A DNA stretch of 64,000 bases from Oscillospiraceae bacterium (GCA_015067175.1 SVMX01000009.1:1-64000); one strand, 5' to 3'; positions 51,724 to 59,489 are shown, counted from the first letter of the stretch. Numbers and translations: made by a program. Notes: generated by a model not told the origin, from the sequence alone.

Positions 51724-51915
51724 TTATGCCTGTTCTTCTTTTTCTGCCTGCTTGATTTTTTCGATTGCCGCCCTGATCTGTTCTACCTCTTTATCGGTAA
51801 AGTCGTATCTTAGCTTGCGTGAGAGGTAGTTATCGGTAATGCCTAATGCATCAGCAACTTTCCAAAGTCTGATACCCTCGCCGATTATCATCGCTCTGAC
51901 TTCTGAGCCTTTCAT
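51724..51915 (-). CDS. Small HTH protein preceding the antirepressor
   Basis: 63 residues; ATG at 51915 with GCGAGGTGAACACA upstream. MKGSEVRAMIIGEGIRLWKVADALGITDNYLSRKLRYDFTDKEVEQIRAAIEKIKQ is an Xre-like HTH common before phage antirepressors. First gene downstream of late promoter 3. Confidence 0.75.
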   Translation of the reverse strand: MKGSEVRAMIIGEGIRLWKVADALGITDNYLSRKLRYDFTDKEVEQIRAAIEKIKQAEKEEQA

Positions 51916-51952
51916 TGTGTTCACCTCGCTTTCTATTGATTGCCTTATATTC

Positions 51953-52013
51953 ATTATAGCACAGATTTTTCTTTGAAAACTGTAAACTTTCGCCCGAAAA
52001 CTGTAATCTTTTA
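51953..52013 (-). promoter_or_regulatory. Phage late promoter 3 (minus strand), tandem half-sites
   Basis: On the minus strand ATTACAGTT and TTTACAGTT 21 bp apart, then TATAAT (51953-51958) 22 bp after TTTACA (51981-51986). Identical over 35 bp to the element of promoter 2. Confidence 0.8.
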
Positions 52014-52098
52014 AAAGGGACTTGACAAGTCGGTTTGTTATGTTTGTACAAAAAGAAAACCCCGCTTTTGTGCGGAGTGTAGAATATTTGAAAACCTC

Positions 52099-52150
52099 TT
52101 GACTTATTGGCAGACGCAAAGTATAATATATTTAGTGGCAGACAGAAAGT
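52099..52150 (+). promoter_or_regulatory. Promoter with direct-repeat operator for the RHH gene
   Basis: TTGACT (52099-52104), 17 bp, TATAAT (52122-52127). TGGCAGACGCAAAGT (52108) and TGGCAGACAGAAAGT (52136) differ at 2 of 15 positions and lie 28 bp apart, in the spacer and just after the start site. Confidence 0.75.
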
Positions 52151-52162
52151 GAGGTGGAAAGA

Positions 52163-52339
52163 ATGTCACCAAGAACAGGCAGACCCAAAATTGAAAATCC
52201 CAAAAGCGAAAGAATAACAGTGCGGCTCGATAGTGAATATGCAAATATTCTGAAACAGTATTGCGAACAAGAAAAAATCGAAAAGGCTGAGGCTATTCGT
52301 AGAGGAATTTCAAAGCTAAAGCCTGATATAAAAGAATAA
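52163..52339 (+). CDS. CopG-like ribbon-helix-helix protein
   Basis: 58 residues. RITVRLDSEYANILKQYCEQEKIEKAEAIRRGISKL is a clear ribbon-helix-helix. GAGGTGGAAAG precedes the ATG. It likely binds the direct repeats in its own promoter, acting as an autorepressor; no toxin is next to it, the next gene being an ORF6N antirepressor. Confidence 0.82.
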   Translation: MSPRTGRPKIENPKSERITVRLDSEYANILKQYCEQEKIEKAEAIRRGISKLKPDIKE

Positions 52340-52458
52340 ACCGCTGCTCCCCTACCACAGTTTGCAACGGTTTATGTCCCACAACCCAAAGAGGATTGCT
52401 AAATACATTATAGCATATCCTCCGAGGGAAATCAAGACTTTTAGGAGGATATTTTATT

Positions 52459-53340
52459 ATGGAACTCGCAACAGTAAACAATCAGACAATGGCTATCAAG
52501 GAGTATAAGGGACAGCGTGTGCTGACATTCAAGGATATTGATAAGGCACATTGCAGAGTAGATGGCACTGCGCACAGAAGTTTCAAGGCGAACAGAAAAC
52601 GCTTTATAGAGGGTGTCGATTATTACAGACTGAAAAAGGACGAAATTCGTCCCTTTGGAATAAATAGCCCTAATGGTGCGATTGTTATCACCGAAAGCGG
52701 CTACCTCATGCTTGCAAAGTCATTCACTGACGACCTTGCATGGACGGTACAGCGCGAACTTGTGAACTGCTATTTCCGCAACAAGCCGCAGACAGCCGTT
52801 CCCACCAAAGGCGAACAACTCACCCTTGAAACCTCGGAATATTTCTATTATGACAAGAGTTACAACGGTAAACCCGTCCTGTCGGCGGCTGATGTGGAGC
52901 ATTTCACAGGCATAAAGTTGCATAAAATAAGGCAATGTCTCAAAACATTCTGCGAAAAGCACATTGACTATATCCTGTTAGAGGGTCCGTGGCTGGCGCA
53001 GTACAAGGCGCAGAATCCGAATGTAAGCAAACTCGCTTCTGCGGAGTTCGTTGTGACAAAATCGGGCTTTGTAAAGCTGATGAAATTTTGCGACTGTAAA
53101 ACGGATACTCCGAAGTGCTTTATTGAGGAGAAAAAGCCTGTTATAGCTGCTCCTTCAGAATCTATGCACCGCCTTATGGGATATATACAGAGAGAAATAC
53201 AACAAATTGATTGGATATCCAATCTAATGCTTACAACAAATACGACCGAAGTTCTGAACAACTATCGCAAAGACCTCATTAATCGCATTAAGGGTCTGAG
53301 AGGGTATTGTTCAGATATTGAAACTATCCGCATCGGATAA
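52459..53340 (+). CDS. ORF6N-domain antirepressor-like protein
   Basis: 293 residues. ORF6N domain at about 13-105: EYKGQRVLTFKDIDKAHCRVDGTAHRSFKANRKRFIEGVDYYRLKKDEIRP, then ITESGYLMLAKSFTDDLAWTVQRELVNCYFR; the C-terminal two thirds have a second helical DNA-binding-like region. AGGAGGATATTTT before the ATG. Phage regulatory protein related to KilA-N types. Confidence 0.85.
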   Translation: MELATVNNQTMAIKEYKGQRVLTFKDIDKAHCRVDGTAHRSFKANRKRFIEGVDYYRLKKDEIRPFGINSPNGAIVITESGYLMLAKSFTDDLAWTVQRELVNCYFRNKPQTAVPTKGEQLTLETSEYFYYDKSYNGKPVLSAADVEHFTGIKLHKIRQCLKTFCEKHIDYILLEGPWLAQYKAQNPNVSKLASAEFVVTKSGFVKLMKFCDCKTDTPKCFIEEKKPVIAAPSESMHRLMGYIQREIQQIDWISNLMLTTNTTEVLNNYRKDLINRIKGLRGYCSDIETIRIG

Positions 53341-53353
53341 CAACTGGATAACT

Positions 53354-53378
53354 AAGCACTCGGAAACGGGTGCTTTTC
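53354..53378 (+). terminator. Terminator after the ORF6N gene
   Basis: AGCAC...GTGCT stem with a GAAA-type loop and T-rich tail, 15 bases after the stop. Confidence 0.75.
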
Positions 53379-53404
53379 CTTTTTGCCGCGTGGATTCCGT
53401 AAAG

Positions 53405-53438
53405 TTTACAGTTTCCTATTGCAAAAATATGCTATAAT
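53405..53438 (+). promoter_or_regulatory. Phage late promoter 4, tail-tip/lysis operon
   Basis: AAAGTTTACAGTT with TTTACA at 53405-53410, then 22 bp, then TATAAT (53433-53438). One half-site only, as in promoter 1. Confidence 0.8.
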
Positions 53439-53454
53439 AAAAACAGAATAACCA

Positions 53455-53504
53455 AGAGCCATTGAGCCATGCGACCGATATAATCGGCTGTGTGGCTCTT
53501 TTTG
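53455..53504 (+). promoter_or_regulatory. Leader hairpin 3, before the distal tail gene
   Basis: AGAGCCA (53455) and GAGCCA (53464) can pair with TGGCTCT (53493) followed by five Ts; CCGAT/ATCGG inner arm. GGAGGG follows about 10 bases later. Confidence 0.75.
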
Positions 53505-53518
53505 TTTCCGGAGGGTAC

Positions 53519-53911
53519 ATGGCAAATATCACATATCTTAAAATCGACGGAGTTACCATGCCGACTCCGAGTAAATACACGCCTGTTTATTCCGATTTCG
53601 ACAGTGACGATAGTGTGCGAAATGAAGTCGGTGTTCTTAACCGCAACTGTATCAGAACGGGGCAGGTGGCGCCTAAATTTAAGTGGCAGAATATAACGAC
53701 AGAGGCACTCGGAACTATATTGACCGCTATTGATGGCAAAGTGTCAATGGAAGTGACCTTTTTCGACCCTTTGTATTATGTAAAGAACAACGGTGCAATG
53801 CACACATTCACAGGCTATGCGCAAGCTACCCGACAGCCAGAAATGACATTGCAGAGCGAACGTCCCGAGGATATAAGATGGACGATAGAGCTTTCCTTTA
53901 TCGAATTTTAA
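53519..53911 (+). CDS. Tail protein (DUF6711-like)
   Basis: 130 residues. NITYLKIDGVTMPTPSKYTPVYSDFDSDDSVRNEVGVLNRNCIRTGQVAPKFKWQNI and the C-terminal RPEDIRWTIELSFIEF are the pattern of a small tail protein common after tape measure genes in Firmicute phages. ATG 53519 follows CCGGAGGGT. Confidence 0.8.
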   Translation: MANITYLKIDGVTMPTPSKYTPVYSDFDSDDSVRNEVGVLNRNCIRTGQVAPKFKWQNITTEALGTILTAIDGKVSMEVTFFDPLYYVKNNGAMHTFTGYAQATRQPEMTLQSERPEDIRWTIELSFIEF

Positions 53912-53921
53912 GGGGGTATAT

Positions 53922-55595
53922 ATGTACAGCGTATCAGCAGAATATATCGCCGCGTTGCGTAAGCCTTACCGCGTTGATAAGGTCGAGGGCACGATAACGC
54001 TTTACGGCGGCACTGTTATAGCAATAACTGATGATGTTATCGTCAGAAATAAGCTCTCTATCACGCGTAAAGTGTGCGGCTCGTCCTTTGATGTAGGTAC
54101 TTTCAATGCGGCGGAGCTTGCTATAACCATCAAAGACAGCTCCGCTTATGAGCATAATTACCATCGCGCACGCGTGAGCCTTACTTATTCGATAAGAACG
54201 GCTGTTACAGAAGATGGCGGCGAAGTTTGGGAGAGTGTACCGTTGGGCGTTTTCTGGGTGGACGGGCAGCAGACAACAAGAGTGAAAGATGTTGTCTATC
54301 TCAGAGCTTATGACCGCACATTAAATTTTGATATTGAATTTACGCCATACAGTACCGTTACAACGCTTTGGGGGGCTTTAAGCCAAGCTTGTGCGAGAGC
54401 AAAAGGCACACAACTCGGAATAACCGAGGAGGAGTTTTTGCAGCTTCCGAATTCCTCAATAACCCCTGACATCACAAGTGAGCAGATACAATCCTGCCGC
54501 GACCTTGTAATGTGGATAGCGCAGACCACAAACAGCTATGCATATATAGACCGTAATGACACTTTGGTGCTGAAACGCTATTACTATAAAGGCGGCGGTA
54601 TGTCTGAAAGCGACGGCGATAGGATAATACGCGCTGAGGAGAGAAAAAGCATTGAATTTACCGATGTGCGCACATACTTGTCGTATTTAACATCTTACAG
54701 CGGCGGAAGCCCGAAGCTTTATCATAAAGAGCGCGAGTTTGATGATCCCACGGGGGATTATTTTGCTTCGGGAACACTGGCATTGCCGAAAAACCCGTTG
54801 CTTCAATCGCTCACCGCAGCTGAGCAAGATACGATAAATAGCGCATATTTGAACAATTCGAGCTATCCAACAAGATATATAAAAATGACAGGTCGGGTAG
54901 ACCCGTCTATTGATTTGCTTGACCTTTTGGGCTTTAAAGGCGGCAATATTGACCTTGAAAGTGGAATTATTTCGGTTGTTACTGAGATACGTTGGAAGTA
55001 TCGAAGTGTCGGCACGCTGATATGTAATAATTTCCAAGAATATAACGACAACGAATCGCAAAGTGCAATCGCTACTTTGAGCGACGATGGTGCAGAAAGT
55101 GAAGCACCGTTATCATCGCAAGTAAAATCCCAAACCGAAAAGCGCATGGACGGGTTGGAGGCAAAGCTTGGCGACGGAACAGCGACAAAACTCCAGACTA
55201 CAGACAGCGCTTTGGCGGTGACTACATCGAAATATGGTGTAAGCATGGAAAACGCTGACGGTGAAAACATGGGTTCTATAATACCCGAAAGCGGCGGTTT
55301 AAGAATATCGGGAAAAACGACCACGCTTATTGCATTGCCTAAAGAATTTACGGTCTATGCGCAGACTTACGGCATAAATATCAATCCTACAGCTGGAACG
55401 GTTTACCTTGACGTTGACGATGATGGACTGGATTTTAGATGGCCGAATGGTAGATTTAGGTTTTCGCCAGCAGATGGTTCAATACACATAAACGAAAGCA
55501 CGACCTCTCGTGGCGGTACTCTGAGCTTCAAAAACGGCGAGCTTTATGTTGGCGGCAAGCGCGTGCTTACCGAGGACGATATTTCATCTACTTAA
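53922..55595 (+). CDS. Tail tip/receptor-associated protein
   Basis: 557 residues. Residues 1-330 resemble the tail-associated baseplate hub fold (SAEYIAALRKPYRVDKVEGTITLYGG, then VWESVPLGVFWVDGQQTTRVKDVVYLRAYDRTLN and DLVMWIAQTTNSYAYIDRNDTLVLKRY). From about residue 400 a coiled coil and repeated beta part (GNGTATKLQTTDSALAVTTSKYG type) follow, like fibre modules, ending in FKNGELYVGGKRVLTEDDI. Probably the distal hub with host contact. Confidence 0.8.
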   Translation: MYSVSAEYIAALRKPYRVDKVEGTITLYGGTVIAITDDVIVRNKLSITRKVCGSSFDVGTFNAAELAITIKDSSAYEHNYHRARVSLTYSIRTAVTEDGGEVWESVPLGVFWVDGQQTTRVKDVVYLRAYDRTLNFDIEFTPYSTVTTLWGALSQACARAKGTQLGITEEEFLQLPNSSITPDITSEQIQSCRDLVMWIAQTTNSYAYIDRNDTLVLKRYYYKGGGMSESDGDRIIRAEERKSIEFTDVRTYLSYLTSYSGGSPKLYHKEREFDDPTGDYFASGTLALPKNPLLQSLTAAEQDTINSAYLNNSSYPTRYIKMTGRVDPSIDLLDLLGFKGGNIDLESGIISVVTEIRWKYRSVGTLICNNFQEYNDNESQSAIATLSDDGAESEAPLSSQVKSQTEKRMDGLEAKLGDGTATKLQTTDSALAVTTSKYGVSMENADGENMGSIIPESGGLRISGKTTTLIALPKEFTVYAQTYGININPTAGTVYLDVDDDGLDFRWPNGRFRFSPADGSIHINESTTSRGGTLSFKNGELYVGGKRVLTEDDISST

Positions 55596-55614
55596 CGAAA
55601 GGAAGTGCAATAAA

Positions 55615-56046
55615 ATGGTGCATCACAATACTATCACTGCAGACAGCGAGAAAGATACCAAGGAATACATTCTTATGGTGCTTGAACGCGCCCGCCAAAA
55701 TGAATTGGAACTATGCGCACAGGTTGAACACATAGAGCGCCTTCATCGCATAATGAATATGCCTCGTCTTAATCGCGACAACAGCGAAAAATACCTGTCA
55801 AAGCTCACTCAGCTCGAGCAAAGGCTCAATGAGCAGATTGACAATTCTGTGGCTGCAAAGAATGAAGCTCTTTCCCTTGTAGAAATTCTCACCGGCGAGG
55901 AGCGCGGCGTTATCGAATCGTATTTCATACTCGGCAAGACTTGGGAGCAGATAGCGGATAAGATGTACATGAGCGATCGCCGTGTATTCCTTATAAGAAA
56001 AAAGGCGCTTAGGCGCATTGCCAGAAAAATTGAGGAAGATGCCTGA
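55615..56046 (+). CDS. DUF1492-like sigma region 4-type protein
   Basis: 143 residues. A long helix pair (residues 10-100, LNRDNSEKYLSKLTQLEQRLNEQID) and a C-terminal HTH like sigma-70 region 4 (LGKTWEQIADKMYMSDRRVFLIRKKALRRIARKI). Such proteins in phages are late or regulatory factors; its location in the lysis region is odd for one. Second candidate for the late activator. Confidence 0.7.
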   Translation: MVHHNTITADSEKDTKEYILMVLERARQNELELCAQVEHIERLHRIMNMPRLNRDNSEKYLSKLTQLEQRLNEQIDNSVAAKNEALSLVEILTGEERGVIESYFILGKTWEQIADKMYMSDRRVFLIRKKALRRIARKIEEDA

Positions 56047-56132
56047 TGGACGCCGAAACGTGGTCTATGGTAGTTGGTGTTATACTCACGCTTGCGGGCG
56101 TGTTTGCTGTTATGAGAGGGGGTGAGGATTAG
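56046..56132 (+). CDS. 28-residue membrane peptide
   Basis: ATG overlaps the preceding stop; the ORF ends inside the start of the next gene. One hydrophobic helix (MVVGVILTLAGVFAVM). Possibly a holin-associated peptide; the overlaps suggest coupled translation. Confidence 0.5.
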   Translation: MDAETWSMVVGVILTLAGVFAVMRGGED

Positions 56133-56500
56133 TGGAAGCAACAATAATCGTAGCGCTTATTTCGGGCACGGTTTCGATATTCACTGTAGTATTCTCGGCA
56201 GTGATGGCGCATATCGGCACCAAGCAGACAAAGGAGCGCAAAAAGGAGCTTGACAAATTCGCAGAATGGGATAACCTCCGTCAGAATGTAGCCAAAGGCA
56301 CACAATGCCTGCTCCGTGCGGAGATAATCCGCTCACATGAAAAGTACATCGACAGGGGCTATTGCCCTGTTTATGCAAAGGAGAGCCTGACGAGAGCGTA
56401 TCAGGCATATCACAAGTTGGGCGGCAATGATGTGGCGACTGCTCTGTATGAGCAGCTCATGTCGCTGCCGAATGACGAAAGGAGAAACGAAAATGAATAA
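56132..56500 (+). CDS. Holin-region protein with N-terminal TM helix (122 aa)
   Basis: Starts at GTG. One TM helix (IIVALISGTVSIFTVVFSAVMAHIG), then a basic, helical cytoplasmic part (KQTKERKKELDKFAEWDNLRQNVAKGTQCLLRAEIIRSHEKYIDRGYCP, AYQAYHKLGGND). Conserved next to holins in clostridial phages; could regulate lysis. Confidence 0.65.
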   Translation: MEATIIVALISGTVSIFTVVFSAVMAHIGTKQTKERKKELDKFAEWDNLRQNVAKGTQCLLRAEIIRSHEKYIDRGYCPVYAKESLTRAYQAYHKLGGNDVATALYEQLMSLPNDERRNENE

Positions 56501-56702
56501 GATTAACTGGTTAAGAAAGCTTACATCGCGCAAGCTGTGGGTATCTGTCGCAGGCTTTGTGACAGGACTTATCCTTGCGTTTGGCGGCAGCTCCGATACT
56601 GCTGAAACCGTCAGCGGCGTAATTATGAGCGGCGCGGCGGTGGTAGCCTACACCATCGGCGAGGGGCTTGCAGACAGCTCCCACAATAACAAGGAGGAAT
56701 AA
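56493..56702 (+). CDS. Holin
   Basis: 69 residues with GAAAGGAG before the ATG. RKLWVSVAGFVTGLILAFGG and VSGVIMSGAAVVAYTIGEGLADSS give two membrane helices with small residues, typical of class II holins that precede endolysins in Firmicute phages. Confidence 0.78.
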   Translation: MNKINWLRKLTSRKLWVSVAGFVTGLILAFGGSSDTAETVSGVIMSGAAVVAYTIGEGLADSSHNNKEE

Positions 56703-56705
56703 GCT

Positions 56706-57512
56706 ATGGCTGTGACATTCAAGGCACTTGCGAAGAAGAACGGCTGCTACAAGGCGGCGCAGAAGATGCCTAAAGGTAAGGCAGAGGGCATTGTCGTTCA
56801 TTCCACAGGTGCAAACAATCCCAATCTAAAGCGTTATGTCAACTCGCCTGCCATCTGCGGTGAGAATAAATACAAGAACTACTATGACCGTCCGAATTAT
56901 GAGGCTTGTCCTCATGCCGTAATTGGCAAGGATAAGAACGGCGCTGTTAAGGCTGCGCAGATACTTCCGCTCAACATCTGCTGTTGGAACTGCGGCAGAG
57001 GCAGCAAGGGAAGCTATAATTATGAGCCTGCGTATCTCCAGTTCGAGATATGCGAGGACGCGCTCGACAACGAGGAGTATTTCAACGCGGCGTTTGACCT
57101 TGCGGCGAAGCTTTGCCGCGAGTGGTGCGACAAATACGGTATTCCTGTTGAAAAGATAGTCAGCCACAAGGAGGCGCACAAGCTTGGCTATGCAAGCAAC
57201 CACGGCGACCCCGAGAACTGGCTGTCGAAGTTTGGAAAGGACATGGACTGGTTCCGTGCAAAGGTGGAGGAACTCGGAAAACCGCCCAAGAAGCTTTACA
57301 GAGTGCAGATTGGCGCGTTTCTGACCCGCAAGAACGCAGAGAAACGCAAGGTCGAGGTTGCAAAGTACGGATATTCGGCTTTCATCGTGAAGTCGGGTCT
57401 GTTTTACCGCGTACAAGTCGGCGCTTTTGAGGACTACGAGAGAGCCGAGGCGCGTATGGTGAAGCTGAAAGTTGACGGGTTTAAGGCGTTTGTGGTTGAA
57501 ACTACTGAATGA
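56706..57512 (+). CDS. Endolysin: amidase with SPOR-type domain
   Basis: 268 residues. Amidase_2 domain at about 20-175: GIVVHSTGANNPNL, then ACPHAVIGKDKNG, and VSHKEAHKLGYASNHGDPENW, with the His ligands of the zinc site (HST, CPH, SHKEAH, HGDP). Residues 195-265 form a SPOR-type domain (LYRVQIGAFLTRKNAEKRK, FYRVQVGAFEDYERAEARM) that binds glycan strands. It cleaves the host wall after holin opening. Confidence 0.9.
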   Translation: MAVTFKALAKKNGCYKAAQKMPKGKAEGIVVHSTGANNPNLKRYVNSPAICGENKYKNYYDRPNYEACPHAVIGKDKNGAVKAAQILPLNICCWNCGRGSKGSYNYEPAYLQFEICEDALDNEEYFNAAFDLAAKLCREWCDKYGIPVEKIVSHKEAHKLGYASNHGDPENWLSKFGKDMDWFRAKVEELGKPPKKLYRVQIGAFLTRKNAEKRKVEVAKYGYSAFIVKSGLFYRVQVGAFEDYERAEARMVKLKVDGFKAFVVETTE

Positions 57513-57519
57513 ATAACGT

Positions 57520-57556
57520 ACCGCCCTCGAGTTTTTCGGGGGCGGTGTGTCGTTTT
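57520..57556 (+). terminator. Terminator of the late operon
   Basis: ACCGCCC (57520) with GGGCGGT (57540), about 13-base loop, then GTGTCGTTTT. It follows the endolysin stop by a few bases. Confidence 0.8.
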
Positions 57557-57564
57557 GCGCATGC

Positions 57565-57593
57565 TTGACAATAGTGAGATAAAATGTTATAAT
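57565..57593 (+). promoter_or_regulatory. Perfect sigma-A promoter of the Panacea pair
   Basis: TTGACA (57565-57570), 17 bp, TATAAT (57588-57593). Perfect consensus, so expressed in the lysogen. Confidence 0.88.
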
Positions 57594-57662
57594 GTGTTTG
57601 AAAGATGCAGAATTTTTTATGTATCTCGCATATAATATCTTAGATGTAAAGGAGATGATACG

Positions 57663-58085
57663 ATGACTGCATTGGTATTAGCAAAATATATTGTAACTAA
57701 GTGTGTGGATGATGGATGTGCTATATCTAATCTACAATTGCAGAAAATCTTGTATTACATTCAAAGAGATTATTTGCATAAGCACAAGGAACCCGCGTTT
57801 GATGATGATATTGAGGCATGGAAATTCGGACCTGTGGTGCCTGAGGTTTATTATGCTTTCTGCTACTATGGCGCAATGTCCATACTTAATCGCTATGATG
57901 AAGCCGATATTGAGGATTGTGATCGTGATTTGATTGATGGCATCATAGAAGCAAAACGCGAAATGGAACCTTGGGACTTGGTTGCGGAAACGCATAAGAC
58001 TGGCGGTGCTTGGGATAAGACATTTACGGCATCTTGCGGTAAGCCTAGTGTAATTCCTCTGGAACTAATCAGGAGGGATAGTTAG
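57663..58085 (+). CDS. Panacea-domain (DUF4065) protein, putative antitoxin
   Basis: 140 residues, AAAGGAGATGATACG before the ATG. The Panacea/SocA core is clear: ALVLAKYIVTKCVDDGCAISNLQLQKILYYIQRDYLHKH, then AWKFGPVVPEVYYAF, and DLVAETHKTGGAWDKTF. In Caulobacter SocA and in Panacea toxin-antitoxin systems this domain neutralises the adjacent toxin. Stop overlaps the next start (TAGTG), so both are translationally coupled. Confidence 0.85.
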   Translation: MTALVLAKYIVTKCVDDGCAISNLQLQKILYYIQRDYLHKHKEPAFDDDIEAWKFGPVVPEVYYAFCYYGAMSILNRYDEADIEDCDRDLIDGIIEAKREMEPWDLVAETHKTGGAWDKTFTASCGKPSVIPLELIRRDS

Positions 58086-59002
58086 TGGATATAAGTCATG
58101 AAGAGCAATTGCGAGAAGAATTTCGAAAAATTCTTATTGACTTGGCACAACATCAGACATCGTTAGACGAAAGAAAGAAGCGTTCGGAGTATTATATAAG
58201 ATTAGAAAGTCTTTATTATGATAATAAATTTCGGCATTACTATTCTGATGTTTTTTCGGTGTTGAACGCGGTGCACAAAGGCGATATAAACGGTGATATA
58301 AATATTTTAGGACAAAATCTAGATTTGCTTAGAAAGGGGTATCAGACATTAAATCCTGACCCTAATTCGCCTGATGGAGTCAACAAAGATATTAGTATGA
58401 ATATACAAAAGTTGTATGATCATGTGAATTTGGATATCTCTCGCATTCTTTCGGGGGATGCAAATTCTTGGCGTCTTTTGCAAGAGAACAAAATCAGTCA
58501 GCTGAATAAAAAAATAAAAACCTCCGAAGAGAAATTACAAAATATAGAAGGTAAAATGGAATCAGCTCAAAAAGAATACATATCGATTCTTGGTTTGTTT
58601 GCTACAATTGTATTAGCGTTTATCGGAAGTATAGTGTTTTCTACATCAGTGCTTGAAAATATGCATAAATCAAGCGTTTATCGAGTGATTCTCGTGATTT
58701 TGCTTATAGCATTCACTTTAATCAACGTTATCTACTTGATATTCAGACTCATTGACAAGATAGTAAGCCGTGACAATAAAAAGGTGAATGCAAAACCACT
58801 GGTTATATCCGATGCCGTTATAGTAGTCTTAATTTTTGGCGTCATATTAGCTTGGTATTGTGGAGCTGTTGAAAAACGAAATGAAGCTATAAACAACAGT
58901 GCTATTTCTTCGGAGCCGACTGTTTCAAACGTTACTATTGAAACTGAAGAGGAATACGAAACGACAGAAGCGACATCTCATGTTAATATCAATGACCCCT
59001 GA
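58085..59002 (+). CDS. Three-TM coiled-coil protein, putative Panacea-paired effector
   Basis: 305 residues from GTG. A soluble helical N-terminus (residues 1-180, with a coiled coil EENKISQLNKKIKTSEEKLQNIEGKMESAQKEY), then three helices at about 178-198, 207-228 and 244-263, and a Thr/Glu-rich C-terminal tail. The middle part recalls the membrane proteins of some defence systems. Its coupling to a Panacea protein makes it a candidate toxin or abortive-infection effector; it has no known toxic domain I recognise. Confidence 0.7.
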   Translation: MDISHEEQLREEFRKILIDLAQHQTSLDERKKRSEYYIRLESLYYDNKFRHYYSDVFSVLNAVHKGDINGDINILGQNLDLLRKGYQTLNPDPNSPDGVNKDISMNIQKLYDHVNLDISRILSGDANSWRLLQENKISQLNKKIKTSEEKLQNIEGKMESAQKEYISILGLFATIVLAFIGSIVFSTSVLENMHKSSVYRVILVILLIAFTLINVIYLIFRLIDKIVSRDNKKVNAKPLVISDAVIVVLIFGVILAWYCGAVEKRNEAINNSAISSEPTVSNVTIETEEEYETTEATSHVNINDP

Positions 59003-59024
59003 TTAGGTTCAGGGGTGTTTTTTT
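58995..59024 (+). terminator. Terminator of the Panacea pair
   Basis: ACCCCTGA (58995) with TCAGGGGT (59009) and a 6-base loop, then seven Ts. It begins inside the stop region of the effector and lies 30 bases before attR. Confidence 0.85.
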
Positions 59025-59053
59025 GCAATATGCATTTATTGCCTATATCTTTT

Positions 59054-59070
59054 GTGGGGCTACACATACG
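59054..59070. repeat. attR core
   Basis: Same 17 bases as attL (13498-13514). The frame after it continues the host GH18 protein with GPPLAVSPINEIRRVLDY. Confidence 0.92.
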
Positions 59071-59489
59071 GTCCGCCTCTCGCTGTATCTCCGATAAACG
59101 AGATACGCCGCGTGCTGGATTACGCGGTGACGGAGATACCGCCTGAAAAGCTGCTGATGAGTTTGCCGAATTACGCTTACGACTGGACGCTGCCATATAC
59201 GCGCGGAACAGCGGCAAAAAGCATTGGGCTTACTGCGGCAGTGGAGTTTGCGCAGCAGTATAACGCTGAAATCATCTTTGACGAGGACGCACAGACGCCG
59301 TATTTTTACTACACAGCGGAGGACGGAGCGCCGCATATCGTTTGGTTTGACGACCCGCGGAGTATTGCTTCAAAGCTGTCGCTTGTAGACGAATACGGGC
59401 TTGCGGGCGTAAGCTGGTGGACTGTAAACCGATGCTATATCCCAGCGTGGCTTATCATGCAGGAGCTGTTCGATATCCAAAAGATCTGA
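59055..59489 (+). pseudogene. LysM-GH18 gene, 3' part beyond the prophage
   Basis: 144 codons that start without a gene start of their own: WGYTYGPPLAVSPINEIRRVLDYAVTEIPPEKLLMSLPNYAYDWTLPY is the last third of a YaaH/SleL GH18 barrel, ending with the conserved barrel strand GLAGVSWWTVNRCY. It is silent in the lysogen unless the phage excises. Confidence 0.88.

Larger units (their letters stand above)
13498..59070. mobile_element. Complete temperate prophage, siphophage type, 45.6 kb
   Basis: Bounded by identical 17-bp cores and carrying, in order, integrase, repressor, early and replication genes, terminase, portal, head, tail, holin-endolysin and a right-end accessory pair. All the structural and replication modules expected of a functional Siphoviridae-like phage can be recognised, and no gene is plainly broken other than by an intein and an intron that are themselves removable. 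Confidence 0.95.
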
